Shown: positions 51,301-56,097, counted from the first letter of the stretch. The stretch is 64,000 nt of DNA from Chrysomallon squamiferum (GCA_012295275.1 CM022665.1:21055150-21119149), one strand, 5' to 3'. Numbers and translations: made by a program. The notes: generated from the sequence alone by a model not told the origin.

Positions 51301-53765
51301 AAAGATTAGACAGATATCATCTACAGGCAACAAGAGACAGGTTTTAGCAAGTTACTTAACAAACAACATTAACAGTAGTTACTCACACCATAAGATTTTT
51401 TTAATGTTTAATGATTAATTGTTGCCTGTAATATAATTATCATTGCTAATGTTTGTTTTGTTAAGTTACTTAACAAATAATTACAAGTCGACAACAACAG
51501 TAGTTACTCACTGCAAGGTTTCTTAATATGCAAAGATCAATGTCACTGGGCTACAGCTGTGTGGTATGCATGATAAAACAGTTCAAATCCAGGCAGTGCA
51601 GTCATGTTAATCAGGGTAAACAACACTAGGCAAATGTCAAAGACAAAATAAAAAAAAACAGATGCAAAGGCTGTGTGGTAATATTATTATTATTTCTGAT
51701 GGTTTGTTTTGTTGTGTTAAAGACTGGAACAGCGATTGCAGCAGTTTGAGAAAGACAGAGAGGAACACAAGAAAAGAATTTTGATGAGACAGGAACTGAA
51801 ACAGAAGGAACATGAAGAATATCTGAAAAGACAACGGGTAACTGATTTTACTTCTTTCTTTTCATTTTCTTTAAGTGTTGTATTCTGTTAGTGGTTTTGT
51901 TTTTCATCCTGTTCTGCTATCAACAAATAAGTCATGAATTTGATTCTGATAAAAAATTATGACATATTGCATGATTAGCTTAAAATAATTTTATTATGAC
52001 AAGAAGAGTTTAGATGTGCAAACGGTAATACAATAAAATAAAGATATATGTGATTAGCTTAAAATGCATTTTATTATATCAAGGAGACCTTAGATTTCCA
52101 AAAGATAATACTTCAAAATAATGACTTATCTAATGACTGGGATAAAATATTTTTATTATCTGTAGTCTGTGATATTTATAGTTCAAACTGCACCTAGTAG
52201 TTTAAAAAATATTATCTGTAATCTGTTAATATTTTAAATTTTAGCTGTTCCTAATAGTTTAGAAAACATTGTATATTTCAGGAAATGCGTGAGAATCAAA
52301 GAATAAAGTTTGAAGAAAGGAAGAGATTACTAATGATGGAGGAGGAGAAAATGAAACAAAGAAGAGAAGAGGAGTTAATGAAGAAAAGACAAATGGTAAG
52401 TAATACTCAGTGTTTTTATTCCAACTTAAGTTATTAAAATAACAAAACATTTAAAATAAAAGTAATCAATCATTAGGCTTTCATGATATTTTCTAAACAA
52501 TTAAATTTCATTCTTCTGTTTTGACTATATAGTTTTTTTCATTCCCCAGAGCTTTCCTTGTAAAATCTATTGCATTGGTTTTATAAATAGAAGATAAATA
52601 AATAACTAAATATGGAAATCAATGTGACCAATTTAAAAGGAATCCATTTGTGAATTTGCAGGAGATAAATTTGAAAGTGGTAGAACACCTTAGATTTTAA
52701 TGGTTTAATTGTTTAACATATTGATTGTGAGAGAAAATATTAAAAAAGAAGAGAAAGATTTTGAGTTTTATTGTGAAGGAAATTAAAATAAAGATCATGA
52801 AGTTTATTGCAAGGGGAATTATAATAAAAAGAAAGATTTTGAGTTTTATTGTCAAGGAAATTGTTATAAAAAAGATTTTGAATTTTGTTGTATTTTTGTG
52901 TTTACAGGAGCGAGAACAAAGACAAGAGATGCAGGCAGCACGGGAAGCAGAGGAGGCAGCCCTGCGAGCACAAATACGCAAACAGGAGGAGGAAGCATCT
53001 CGTCAACGACTGCTACAGCAACGTCAGGAACGTCTAGATCAGCAGAGAGACATCCGCGTAGCTGAGGAACGGCGACGTTTAAATTCAGCAAATCAGAACC
53101 AGTCTTCAGCTTATGGGTATCAGCAGTATGCAAACTTTCCTCAGCAACAAACAGTGGCAGACAATCTAGGACCACCTCCACCTCCAGAACGTAACAGTTC
53201 CTATGAGGTGACGAACCGTGGTCCTAGAGGAAACGATTACCATGGCAACATGCTGTATCAGGACCAGAATCAGTCTGGTTTGAAGCCGGGACAGGAGATG
53301 GTTCCTCCTAAGAAATCAGTCTCTTTTAACACTCAGCTGGAGACTAGGAATACGTACAGTGTTCGTAGCATGAGTGACTCCGACCCTGGCTCCCAGCTAG
53401 GATCTGTTTCATCCTACAGAACCCCAGACTATGTCCCAGGCTCCCCTGTGTCAAATCAGCTCCCTTCTTCTTCTAATGATGTTTTCCAGACCCCTCCTCA
53501 GAATCAAAATGTGACCTACGTGGCAGCAGAGACAACTCCAGGAGTTGTTGGGACGCAAGAGATCTATCGGGATCCTCGCACCAGGATTGCTGCAGAGAAA
53601 GCTGCAAACATCATGCGGAAACCAGGACCAGAGAGAATGTCTTTCAGAGACAAAATGAAATATTTTGCAGTGGAAGCTGGAGAAAGCACGATTAAGTTGA
53701 AACCAAAAGTTTCAAAGACTCAGCGACAGATAGAATCTCAATTACATCATGAGAATGGACAGTAG
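9315..53765 (+). CDS. AFDN: Afadin (AFDN/canoe), 25 visible exons, 5' end missing
   Basis: Gene-level entry; the exons are listed separately. Joining 25 exons through GT-AG sites gives 6,573 bases in one unbroken frame ending at TAG 53763-53765 (2,190 residues). Afadin links nectins and Rap/Ras signalling to F-actin at adherens junctions. Domain order by visible residue: RA1 about 1-95, basic linker 100-198, RA2 200-300, FHA 345-445, DIL about 560-880, PDZ about 940-1035, disordered Pro/Gln-rich 1040-1700, charged helical 1700-1960, Gln/Pro-rich tail to 2190. This order is diagnostic of afadin/canoe. The human long form is about 1,820 residues; the excess here is mainly the disordered region. 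About 36 N-terminal residues (first exon) are not found and presumably lie upstream. Splice phases agree at every junction. Introns not described separately hold only AT-rich or simple sequence. Whether alternative forms exist cannot be seen. Confidence 0.97.
9649..9837 (+). repeat. 63-bp tandem repeat, three copies
   Basis: Copies start GTGTGG at 9649, 9712 and 9775, exactly 63 bp apart. Because 63 is a multiple of 3, frames stay open through all copies on both strands. The upstream edge has a tRNA-like B box (TGGTTCAGACCT, 9634-9645). Confidence 0.85.
10340..10790 (+). repeat. Diverged array with inverted AGGAGCT/AGCTCCT arms
   Basis: About eight copies of roughly 50 bp contain TTTGTCTTTCTGACAGCTCC and TTTGTAATTATA. 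Many copies pair AGGAGCT with AGCTCCT about 10 bases away, so each unit can form a small hairpin. Confidence 0.7.
11235..11490 (+). repeat. C-rich array, unit about 21 bp (GACATCAACTACCCC type)
   Basis: About a dozen imperfect copies of CCCCNGACATCAACTA. The region is strikingly C-rich on the plus strand against an AT-rich background. Confidence 0.75.
12410..12640 (+). repeat. ATCAAAAGCTT tandem repeat, four copies
   Basis: Copies of about 55-60 bp share TTTTGATCAAAAGCTTGTTT and AAACTGACC-type pieces, followed by ATAAATTTAAATTA. Confidence 0.7.
12846..13075 (+). repeat. Tandem repeat of about 106 bp, just over two copies
   Basis: The shared pieces are TACAGTCAG, TTATCACATACNAGAGTGGT, AGTGTGTATT and TATGATATTT. 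Confidence 0.75.
14950..15450 (+). repeat. Diverged tandem array with ACAT microsatellite
   Basis: About four copies share TTAATAAATTCCAATACA, CAGATTTAAAA and AAATTACCATTTATTTT. An ACAT microsatellite (15178-15206) has grown inside one copy. Confidence 0.65.
17595..17622 (+). repeat. Poly(T) run
   Basis: An uninterrupted or nearly uninterrupted T run. A G10 run lies nearby at 17401-17410. Confidence 0.85.
18222..18300 (-). mobile_element. tRNA-derived SINE relic (head)
   Basis: On the minus strand GGCAAGTGGTTAGAG (18293-18279) resembles a tRNA A-box region and AGGATCAATCC (18252-18242) a B box, about 36 bases apart, as in tRNA-derived SINE heads. No intact tRNA fold was found and the body of the element is not defined. 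Confidence 0.4.
19371..19587 (+). repeat. Two-copy tandem repeat of about 110 bp ending at an AFDN acceptor
   Basis: GTATGTTAAT (19371, 19483), TCTTTTTGTGAT (19401, 19510) and AATGAAAAGATTAAACTGA (19441, 19550, with changes) line up at offset 109-112. The second copy ends in TTTTCAG, the real acceptor at 19587; the matching end of the first copy has lost the AG. A poly(A) run (19339-19367) precedes. Confidence 0.75.
19588..19703 (+). CDS. AFDN: AFDN exon: second half of RA1
   Basis: Acceptor TTTTCAG ends at 19587; donor GTAAGT starts at 19704. The first two bases complete a Glu codon from the previous exon and the exon ends in phase 0. It encodes KLEMDEKPLWVQLNW and REGRFLLKRED, matching the conserved DEKPLxVQLNW strand of afadin RA1. 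The acceptor side is the second copy of a decayed tandem duplication of about 110 bp. Confidence 0.95.
19704..24743 (+). other. AFDN intron, about 5.0 kb
   Basis: Non-coding. It contains two 36-base near-identical segments (19825-19860 and 20367-20402, offset 542), A/T microsatellites around 22430-22560, a diverged tandem repeat of about 190 bp in roughly three copies at 23450-23860, and a two-copy repeat near 23940-24130. No exon-like sequence was seen. Confidence 0.75.
24744..25032 (+). CDS. AFDN: AFDN exon: basic RA1-RA2 linker
   Basis: Acceptor CCTTGCAG ends at 24743; donor GTGAGA starts at 25033; ends in phase 1. It encodes a very basic stretch (RKLSKREKKEKKKREKEK), then LPETSFTRSISNPEAVM and RRRRQQKLDKK. 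The SFTRSISNPE segment is highly conserved in afadins and lies between the two RA domains. The donor is the first unit of a short tandem array that carries a second donor-like site 142 bases downstream. Confidence 0.95.
25031..25210 (+). repeat. GGGTTAATTATTA array starting on an AFDN donor
   Basis: Six or seven units of about 26 bp (GGGTTAATTATTACAGGGAATA) begin at the donor AGGTGAGAAAGGGTTAAT. An almost identical donor-like sequence, ACAGGTGAGAAGGGTTAAT, recurs at 25171-25189. Confidence 0.85.
25480..25770 (+). repeat. 41-bp tandem repeat
   Basis: About seven units of TCATGCTTGATTGATTCNAT followed by TTTCAAGTTTGATTCAAAAAG, most uniform at 25560-25700. Confidence 0.8.
26550..26589 (+). repeat. 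AAT microsatellite
   Basis: About 12 AAT units. Confidence 0.9.
26820..27140 (+). repeat. Tandem repeat of about 35 bp
   Basis: About nine units of AATAATGTGTAGAGTTGTCT followed by AGTGTTATA, moderately diverged. Confidence 0.8.
28303..28345 (+). mobile_element. tRNA-like SINE head relic
   Basis: GCTTAGTGGTTAGAATACTC followed by ACATGTGAGGCCCTTCTG resembles the A-box to anticodon-arm part of a tRNA-derived SINE. The B box is not recognisable. This is a fragment only. Confidence 0.35.
28470..28550 (+). repeat. ATTT and ATT microsatellites
   Basis: ATTT units pass into ATT units. Confidence 0.9.
30920..31100 (+). repeat. GTTGATGCAGTTTTGTGT-type array
   Basis: About seven imperfect units of roughly 22 bp. 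Confidence 0.7.
31989..32028 (+). repeat. CA microsatellite
   Basis: About 20 CA units, about 100 bases before an AFDN acceptor. It creates His/Thr and Cys/Val open frames that are not genes. Confidence 0.9.
32128..32285 (+). CDS. AFDN: AFDN exon: start of RA2
   Basis: Acceptor TTTAAAG ends at 32127; donor GTAACT starts at 32286; phase 1 to phase 0. It encodes GGTLKIYGESVRPDIPYKT, LLLSTSDTTE and EAMEKYGLDKEDPEKYCLVQ, the first half of the second Ras-association domain. The acceptor tract is weak (interrupted by A), and a CA repeat lies about 100 bases upstream. Confidence 0.95.
33228..33320 (+). repeat. AAAT and AAT microsatellite
   Basis: About 20 AAT units flanked by AAAT units. Confidence 0.9.
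33600..33752 (+). repeat. Three-copy repeat, 51-53 bp
   Basis: AGAGTGGTCT recurs at 33604, 33657 and 33708, with GACCAGTACAGAGGAAG between. It keeps a short open frame by chance of unit length. Confidence 0.85.
36335..36449 (+). CDS. AFDN: AFDN exon: middle of RA2
   Basis: Acceptor TTGTAG ends at 36334; donor GTTTGC starts at 36450 (non-consensus after +2); phase 0 to phase 1. It encodes VVVPPGGMEYHGG and IMADDECPLLVIMQHPKNK, matching the variable loop and the DDECPL strand of afadin RA2. Confidence 0.93.
36510..36598 (+). repeat. CTTT and ATT microsatellites
   Basis: A CTTT tract (36510-36553) passes into an ATT tract (36555-36595) within a 400-base AFDN intron. Confidence 0.9.
36850..37008 (+). 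CDS. AFDN: AFDN exon: end of RA2 and linker
   Basis: Acceptor TTTTCAG ends at 36849; donor GTAATA starts at 37009; phase 1 to phase 1. It encodes GHIIFQLRHRP, the last RA2 strand, a basic linker (SKKRTRAVSHDD) and DQLPYLIELNSRG, which corresponds to the LPYLVEL segment just before the FHA domain in human afadin. Confidence 0.94.
37604..37692 (+). CDS. AFDN: AFDN exon: start of FHA region
   Basis: Acceptor TGTTTCAG ends at 37603; donor GTTTGT starts at 37693; phase 1 to phase 0. It encodes RKHVLPINVTEVGSERSQS, matching the LSVTEVGTE strand that opens the afadin forkhead-associated domain. Confidence 0.92.
38467..38670 (+). CDS. AFDN: AFDN exon: FHA domain core
   Basis: Acceptor ATTTCAG ends at 38466; donor GTAAGT starts at 38671; 68 codons, phase 0 both ends. 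It encodes LYGGDVMPRHCVIAH, TDGIVTVTPTSREAETYVD and MTVQFGKSYAYRFCDP. This is the FHA beta-sandwich; the RHC pair replaces HHC of human afadin. The exon is flanked on both sides by GT-rich microsatellites. Confidence 0.95.
38741..38882 (+). repeat. Polypurine tract next to GT microsatellite
   Basis: A stretch of about 140 bases is almost entirely A and G on the plus strand (GAGAGAGAGGAAGAGGGGG type). It directly follows a GT repeat (38705-38741) and ends about 60 bases before an AFDN acceptor. Confidence 0.8.
38946..39085 (+). CDS. AFDN: AFDN exon: FHA-DIL linker
   Basis: Acceptor ATTTCAG ends at 38945; donor GTGAAA starts at 39086; ends in phase 2. It encodes HRFIPHDTSM, ETNFDLDGHVETLGGEP and PPPMEKQR. 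The ETTFDLGGDIHSG stretch of human afadin is the counterpart. The remainder is low complexity and poorly conserved. Confidence 0.93.
39537..39790 (+). repeat. Three-copy repeat of about 110 bp in AFDN intron
   Basis: Shared pieces are AACAAACAT, CATCTGTAATTGGAATGGAT, GTATTGAAGG and GAGTCTACTGTCCTTA. Confidence 0.75.
39886..39965 (+). CDS. AFDN: AFDN exon: short pre-DIL exon
   Basis: Acceptor CACACAG ends at 39885; donor GTAAAT starts at 39966; phase 2 to phase 1. It encodes RLEMVRSSEALQQ and DVDLLPASLEFRNN, matching the LILPASIEFRE segment ahead of the DIL domain. Two copies of an AT-rich repeat of about 108 bp follow the donor. Confidence 0.92.
39980..40170 (+). repeat. Two-copy repeat of about 108 bp after an AFDN donor
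   Basis: TATCC..(A)CCTAAATAAAT..ATTAAAAAAAAA and TTATATATAGTATTATA recur in the same order, starting about 20 bases after the donor at 39966. Confidence 0.65.
40679..40990 (+). repeat. Tandem duplication of intron end plus exon start
   Basis: Segment 40679-40830 and segment 40835-40990 match in order: T run with ACATCTGCACCATTCCAG, A-rich stretch, TTACAG acceptor, then AGAAATCTCTTTTGCTGGTA against the exon's AGAAATCCCTCTGTTGCCAG. The real acceptor is 40936; its copy is 40780. Confidence 0.8.
40937..41142 (+). CDS. AFDN: AFDN exon: pre-DIL region and DIL start
   Basis: Acceptor AATTACAG ends at 40936; donor GTCAGC starts at 41143; phase 1 to phase 0. It encodes EEIPLLPAVILSVNTRAVQ, FKLAPTYSLYMGIRHCL and MSKMVQEAIQ, matching FKLSPTYVLYMACRYVL of human afadin. 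A decayed copy of the acceptor and of about the first 40 bases of this exon lies 156 bases upstream, at 40781. Confidence 0.95.
41380..41410 (+). repeat. ATTT microsatellite before an AFDN acceptor
   Basis: About eight ATTT units in sense orientation, ending about 27 bases before the acceptor at 41436. Confidence 0.9.
41437..41674 (+). CDS. AFDN: AFDN exon: DIL domain, first part
   Basis: Acceptor AAATAG ends at 41436; donor GTGAGG starts at 41675; phase 0 to phase 1. It encodes LAFWMANSSEILHFIKQDRD, LLAEAVQMAFQHLVRCLQ and MPAFLDPND, nearly identical to the dilute-type domain of vertebrate afadin. It ends in an acidic run (EDDDDRS). An ATTT microsatellite lies about 30 bases before the acceptor. 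Confidence 0.96.
41879..41955 (+). repeat. ATTT microsatellite forming an AFDN acceptor tract
   Basis: ATTT units, twice interrupted by TTTTC, run straight into CCAG at 41955-41958. Confidence 0.9.
41959..42266 (+). CDS. AFDN: AFDN exon: DIL domain, core
   Basis: Acceptor ATTTCCAG ends at 41958; donor GTAATT starts at 42267; phase 1 to phase 0. It encodes LLRRCRVNAALTIQLFSQLF, FHFINMWLFNILV and EAWAEKQGLELAADCHLC, the most conserved block of the afadin DIL domain. The acceptor abuts an uninterrupted ATTT tract with no ordinary polypyrimidine sequence. Confidence 0.97.
43198..43540 (+). CDS. AFDN: AFDN exon: DIL domain, end
   Basis: Acceptor TTTTTGTAG ends at 43197; donor GTAAAC starts at 43541; phase 0 to phase 1. 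It encodes STCFKLNSMQFRVLLMRY, ENMADELTRTDGREVRLEE and LPFLLPEDGYSCDTIRGIPN, matching the end of the afadin DIL domain and its LPFLLPEDGYSCD signature. Confidence 0.97.
43865..43985 (+). repeat. 47-bp tandem triplication of an AFDN acceptor
   Basis: Post-acceptor starts fall at 43879, 43926 and 43973, exactly 47 bp apart, each followed by (G)GGATATGCAAAC or AGACATGCAAAC. Only the third is in frame. Confidence 0.85.
43973..44049 (+). CDS. AFDN: AFDN exon: DIL-PDZ linker, first part
   Basis: Acceptor ACTTTAG ends at 43972; donor GTTTGT starts at 44050; phase 1 to phase 0. It encodes GICKLIPNSASNLSWTVYMA and DGRPLE; the counterpart in human afadin is GFCRLIPHTRSPGTWTIYF. The acceptor is the third of three copies spaced exactly 47 bp apart; the upstream two are out of frame. 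Confidence 0.9.
44266..44480 (+). repeat. Tandem repeat of about 35-40 bp
   Basis: About six units of AAGAAATAAAAAATATATTG followed by AATNTTGATATAC. The minus-strand open frame over it is repeat-derived. Confidence 0.75.
44695..44847 (+). CDS. AFDN: AFDN exon: PDZ domain, first part
   Basis: Acceptor CTTCAG ends at 44694; donor GTAACT starts at 44848; 51 codons, phase 0 both ends. A Pro/Ser-rich linker leads into EIMTVVFKKVKGSMGLSIV, the first PDZ strand and carboxylate-binding loop. The GMGLSIV of human afadin corresponds to SMGLSIV here. PDZ binds the C-termini of nectins in the vertebrate protein. Confidence 0.94.
45440..45505 (+). CDS. AFDN: AFDN exon: PDZ domain, 22-codon middle exon
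   Basis: Acceptor TTCTCCAG ends at 45439; donor GTGAGT starts at 45506; phase 0 both ends. It encodes GEGQRERGIYIKSVVSGGAA, matching GIYVKSVVKGGAA of human afadin PDZ. Confidence 0.93.
45830..46312 (+). repeat. Array of about 40-bp units whose last unit is an AFDN acceptor
   Basis: About a dozen units of the type TTAATAATAAAATAATTTTG followed by CTCTACAG or TCTATAAT fill most of this intron. The terminal unit, TTAATAATAAAATGATTTCT then CTATAG, is the real splice acceptor at 46312. Confidence 0.8.
46313..46386 (+). CDS. AFDN: AFDN exon: PDZ domain, third part
   Basis: Acceptor CTCTATAG ends at 46312; donor GTAATT starts at 46387; phase 0 to phase 2. It encodes DGRLQAGDQLLEVDGMSLVG and LTQD, the conserved PDZ GDQLL core. 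The acceptor is the last unit of a tandem array running through the preceding intron. Confidence 0.95.
46804..46922 (+). CDS. AFDN: AFDN exon: PDZ domain, end
   Basis: Acceptor TGTTTAG ends at 46803; donor GTACCC starts at 46923; phase 2 to phase 1. It encodes AAELMTRTGQTVTLKVAKQG, AIFHGLATLLSQPSPTMQR, nearly identical to human AAELMTRTSSVVTLEVAKQG and the GLATLLNQPSP motif. Confidence 0.96.
47386..47534 (+). repeat. 103-bp tandem duplication of an AFDN acceptor
   Basis: TTTTTGTTAATTTTAATAAA leading to ATCAGCTGGA occurs at 47386-47430 and 47489-47533. The real acceptor is 47526; the copy is 47423. Confidence 0.9.
47527..47823 (+). CDS. AFDN: AFDN exon: Pro/Gly-rich post-PDZ region
   Basis: Acceptor TTATCAG ends at 47526; donor GTATTT starts at 47824 (weak); phase 1 to phase 1. 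It encodes a Pro/Gly-rich disordered stretch including GGTPMKGPGSSPVPAPMN and PPSGMQGPPPGTMSPSLGG. No clear counterpart is recalled in the vertebrate protein, so this could be lineage-specific or an optional exon; both flanking phases are 1, so skipping would keep the frame. A duplicate acceptor lies 103 bases upstream. Confidence 0.88.
48284..50223 (+). CDS. AFDN: AFDN large exon: disordered Pro/Gln-rich region
   Basis: Acceptor TTTGCAG ends at 48283; donor GTGAGT starts at 50224; phase 1 to phase 0; 1,940 bases, about 646 residues. It begins GDDRYRNPVG, aligning with PGDDRLMKN of human afadin. Most is low-complexity Pro/Gln/Asn/Ser with polyproline patches (PPDLPPPPLP, SPPLPPPPS, APPPVPQPP) that suit SH3 or profilin-type ligands (inference). 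Its C-terminal part is conserved: SPWDREEREKLEAQ, LRKLRLEHEFQKRVRE and an Asp run at about 50175-50195, matching the DPWKRDAKEKLE and LEWQFQKRLQE segments of human afadin. Base composition is more GC-rich than the introns. Confidence 0.96.
50224..50325 (+). repeat. 35-bp repeat starting on an AFDN donor
   Basis: Units begin GTGAGTAACATTTTATTACA, GTAGCATTCCATTATATTTG and GTAACATTTCATTATGTTTG, and contain TGTTCAAATACAT-type ends. The first GT is the real donor at 50224. Confidence 0.65.
50864..50985 (+). CDS. AFDN: AFDN exon: charged helical segment
   Basis: Acceptor TTTTTCAG ends at 50863; donor GTAGGC starts at 50986; phase 0 to phase 2. It encodes SRDRMIQVMKEDLEKSKNRL and FEAEKERLIR, a Glu/Lys/Arg-rich helix that corresponds to the MLIMQRLEAERR region of human afadin. 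Confidence 0.93.
51723..51837 (+). CDS. AFDN: AFDN exon: charged helical segment
   Basis: Acceptor TGTTAAAG ends at 51722; donor GTAACT starts at 51838; phase 2 to phase 0. It encodes LEQRLQQFEKDREEHKKRI and QELKQKEHEEYLKRQR, continuing the charged single-helix or coiled-coil stretch. Confidence 0.92.
52282..52395 (+). CDS. AFDN: AFDN exon: charged helical segment
   Basis: Acceptor ATATTTCAG ends at 52281; donor GTAAGT starts at 52396; 38 codons, phase 0 both ends. It encodes EMRENQRIKFEERKRLLMME and EEELMKKRQM-type sequence rich in Glu, Lys, Arg and Met. Being symmetric in phase, this exon could be skipped without frame loss. Confidence 0.92.
52720..52900 (+). repeat. Repeat of about 46 bp before the last AFDN acceptor
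   Basis: About four units of AAAGATTTTGAGTTTTATTG followed by TGAAGGAAATTANAATAA. The frame remains open from 52761 into the exon. Confidence 0.8.
52908..53765 (+). CDS. AFDN: AFDN terminal coding exon
   Basis: Acceptor TGTTTACAG ends at 52907; stop TAG at 53763-53765. It starts with EREQRQEMQAAREAEEAALR, the end of the charged helix, then a Gln/Asn/Pro-rich part with LGPPPPPERNSSYEV, matching PPPPPQRNASY of human afadin. It ends with a compact, less disordered tail (RMSFRDKMKYFAVEAGEST, then KPKVSKTQRQIES). The conservation of this tail across animals is suspected, not tested. The reading frame stays open into the intron back to 52761, so a longer start to this exon is possible. Confidence 0.96.
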   Translation, partial: EREQRQEMQAAREAEEAALRAQIRKQEEEASRQRLLQQRQERLDQQRDIRVAEERRRLNSANQNQSSAYGYQQYANFPQQQTVADNLGPPPPPERNSSYEVTNRGPRGNDYHGNMLYQDQNQSGLKPGQEMVPPKKSVSFNTQLETRNTYSVRSMSDSDPGSQLGSVSSYRTPDYVPGSPVSNQLPSSSNDVFQTPPQNQNVTYVAAETTPGVVGTQEIYRDPRTRIAAEKAANIMRKPGPERMSFRDKMKYFAVEAGESTIKLKPKVSKTQRQIESQLHHENGQ

Positions 53766-54276
53766 CTTTTGGTTTGTCATCGTTGTTGTTGTCAATGTTG
53801 TTAGCCAAGGATTGCAGACTGGTTTCTTGTTTACAAAATGAACCAATGATAACATTTCAGTAAGTCATGTGATTCTAGGTGTTCCCAGGATTTGATCGGA
53901 GGATCTGTCAGTCATCAGTGACTGAAAGTAATCTGTTCTAAGATTCCAGAGTGCTGTGTTTTAACAGGAAGGTTGTGTTGTACTTAAGCTCATCCCAGAC
54001 AACTTTGTATTTATTCACCTTTTCATATCATTTAGCATCTGTGGCATATCTCCTGTATTGCCCAGCTCCCCCTCTACATATGCAAAATATTTTTTATCAC
54101 ATGCTTGTTTGGTGATGTACACCAAATATACAGTGTATTGAAATAATATCAAAATATGATAGTTTATTTAGCATCTCATAAGTTAATATTTAACTGGGAT
54201 GTTTTTATTCATCAGTTAGTTTATTGTACAACTGTGAAAGAACAATATATAGAAGAAAAAAGCTGTTTCATGTATG

Positions 54277-54321
54277 TGTAACTGGTTACAAAGCTTGCCA
54301 CAGGCTGCGGGTTCAAAACTC
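54277..54321 (+). mobile_element. tRNA-derived SINE relic in AFDN 3' UTR
   Basis: GTAACTGGTTAC (A-box-like, 54278-54289) and GGGTTCAAAACTC (B-box-like, 54309-54321) are separated by about 20 bases of arm-like sequence (AAAGCTTGCCACAGGCTGC). This is typical of the head of a tRNA-derived SINE. No intact cloverleaf is claimed. Confidence 0.45.
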
Positions 54322-54510
54322 AGTGGCTTCTGATCATTCCTAAAAACTGACAAATGCATAGTAAATTTGAGCCTTTTGCTCATCATGTAACATAACAATT
54401 CTGCATGCTGTATTTTCTGTGTTAATTGTATTCTTAGTGGGTTTTTTAATTATTTTTAATCACTTTTGTAGAATTGACATTTTTCTGTGCTATCTTTAAC
54501 ATGTTTACAA

Positions 54511-54516
54511 AATAAA
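54511..54516 (+). promoter_or_regulatory. Candidate AFDN poly(A) signal
   Basis: AATAAA, 746 bases after the AFDN stop codon, followed by an AT-rich and then GT-containing stretch. It is the first plain hexamer downstream of the stop. AT-rich sequence makes chance hexamers common, so this is only a candidate. Confidence 0.4.
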
Positions 54517-54693
54517 TAATAATAATTTTTAATGTTGGCAGAATATTTATATCTGCTTCTAATTTTTTAAATATTGATTGGAATGAGTTGTTTTGCCAGA
54601 TGCTTTTAATTAACAATTGTATTATTCAGTTTTAATTTATTAATACAGTCTATAGAATAATTTTAGCAATACATTATGATATACTTTCTTAAT

Positions 54694-54697
<4 letters not shown>

Positions 54698-54725
<28 letters not shown>
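54698..54725 (+). repeat. Poly(A) run
   Basis: About 28 A residues downstream of the AFDN stop. It could be a retroposon tail or simple expansion. Confidence 0.85.
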
Positions 54726-54726
<1 letters not shown>

Positions 54727-55159
54727 ATTATAAACACATTCTTTATTTTTTATATATGAAAAAAATTAAAAAATTAAAAAAACAACAACCAAGAACTGGA
54801 ATTTTAAAAAAAAAAAAAAATGTATATTGTTTTAAAGAATTACAATAAATGTGGTCACGATTTTAGTTAATCTATATATATATATTTTTTTTTTAAATTA
54901 ATTTTATTTTAAATTGTTCACTAATCTTACACATTAATACAAATTTTAGTTTAGTATTTTAACATTTTTAATCTGTTTTTTTTTTTAATAGTGTAACACT
55001 CAGGAATTTGAAAAAGAACAACAATAATCAAGTTTCTAGTGCTATAGTTTCTGTCTTGTTCTACTCAATCTGTATCTGGCAAAATGTACTGTCCTGCAAT
55101 GTTCATGTTTCATCATTCCTGTTTGTGCTATGTTTGAACATATCAGAATATGGTTGTGA

Positions 55160-55420
55160 AGGCTAGACTGCAAAATGTTACATGTAGGATAAATTGTGAT
55201 GGATAGGCTGTAAAATAGACTGTAACATGTTACTCACTGTAGGACAAAGTTAAGATGGGTAAGCTGTAAATGTTACTCATTAGTATGATAAAGTTATGAT
55301 AGAAAAGCTGTAGCATGTTATGCATTGGTAAGAAAGATGATGTGTTTAAGCTGTAACATGTTACTGGTAAGATAAAAATGATGTGGAAAAGCTGTAACAT
55401 GGTGCTGGTAAGATTTTGTC
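55160..55420 (+). repeat. CTGTAACATGTTACT array
   Basis: Five or six diverged units of about 45-60 bp with AAGCTGTAACATGTTACT and GGTAAGATAAA. Confidence 0.7.
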
Positions 55421-56097
55421 AGTAGGGTAAAGACAATCACCAGCGCATCTAAACTGTGAAAAGATAAGCAGGGCATTTATCACATCAGGATTGTGGTGTG
55501 ATCCATACTGATCAAACTGAGAAAAATAGGCAAAAGTGTCACAAGTAAATCTAACAAAAAACGAATATTTGAAGAAGGGTCATGGTTGTGATTCTTTTTA
55601 GTTTTTCACAGCTGTTAAAGTGCCTGCTTCAGAGTTCCATCCATCCATTTACAGTAGGTAGTGGTTACAAGGCAGCACATACCTTGATGTTCTGTTATTA
55701 TCATGATGAGGTTATGCTGAAATAGTCTTTTTGATAACCAATAACACCAGCCTGATTTCAGTGATGGAGCTGGTTTAATCATCCCTCCAGCATGAGATGT
55801 GTATTCTCAGTGTAGCTGGTAGTGGAAGACTATATTGTCTTGTAACAGACAAACAAAGGAAAAGCCCTCCATTTAGAATCTAGCAGTGCCTACATCAGTT
55901 AATCCCTCCACAATGTAAGCAGAAAGAACAAACATGTTGTATGCCAGAATGTGCCTGTAAAATAAAGCATCCATCCAACACAGCCCAATTTTAAAAAAAA
56001 TATGTATGTTGTTTTGTTTTGTTATGTGATAATAATCTTATCCTCATGTTTGGTTGTGAATCTCTGGGGTTTGTCCTGACAGTATCTGTCATTTGTT

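Larger units (their letters stand above)
53766..54516 (+). other. AFDN: AFDN 3' UTR (likely)
   Basis: Non-coding sequence after the AFDN stop. An AATAAA hexamer at 54511-54516 is the first strong candidate poly(A) signal. Further hexamers at 54845 and 55961 could serve longer transcripts. A tRNA-derived SINE relic lies inside at 54277-54321. The actual cleavage site cannot be seen. Confidence 0.5.

Noticed and set aside
54698-54725. Poly(A) run as the 3' end of a processed pseudogene
   Set aside because: No coding or cDNA-like sequence precedes it other than the AFDN 3' flank, and no target-site duplication was noticed.
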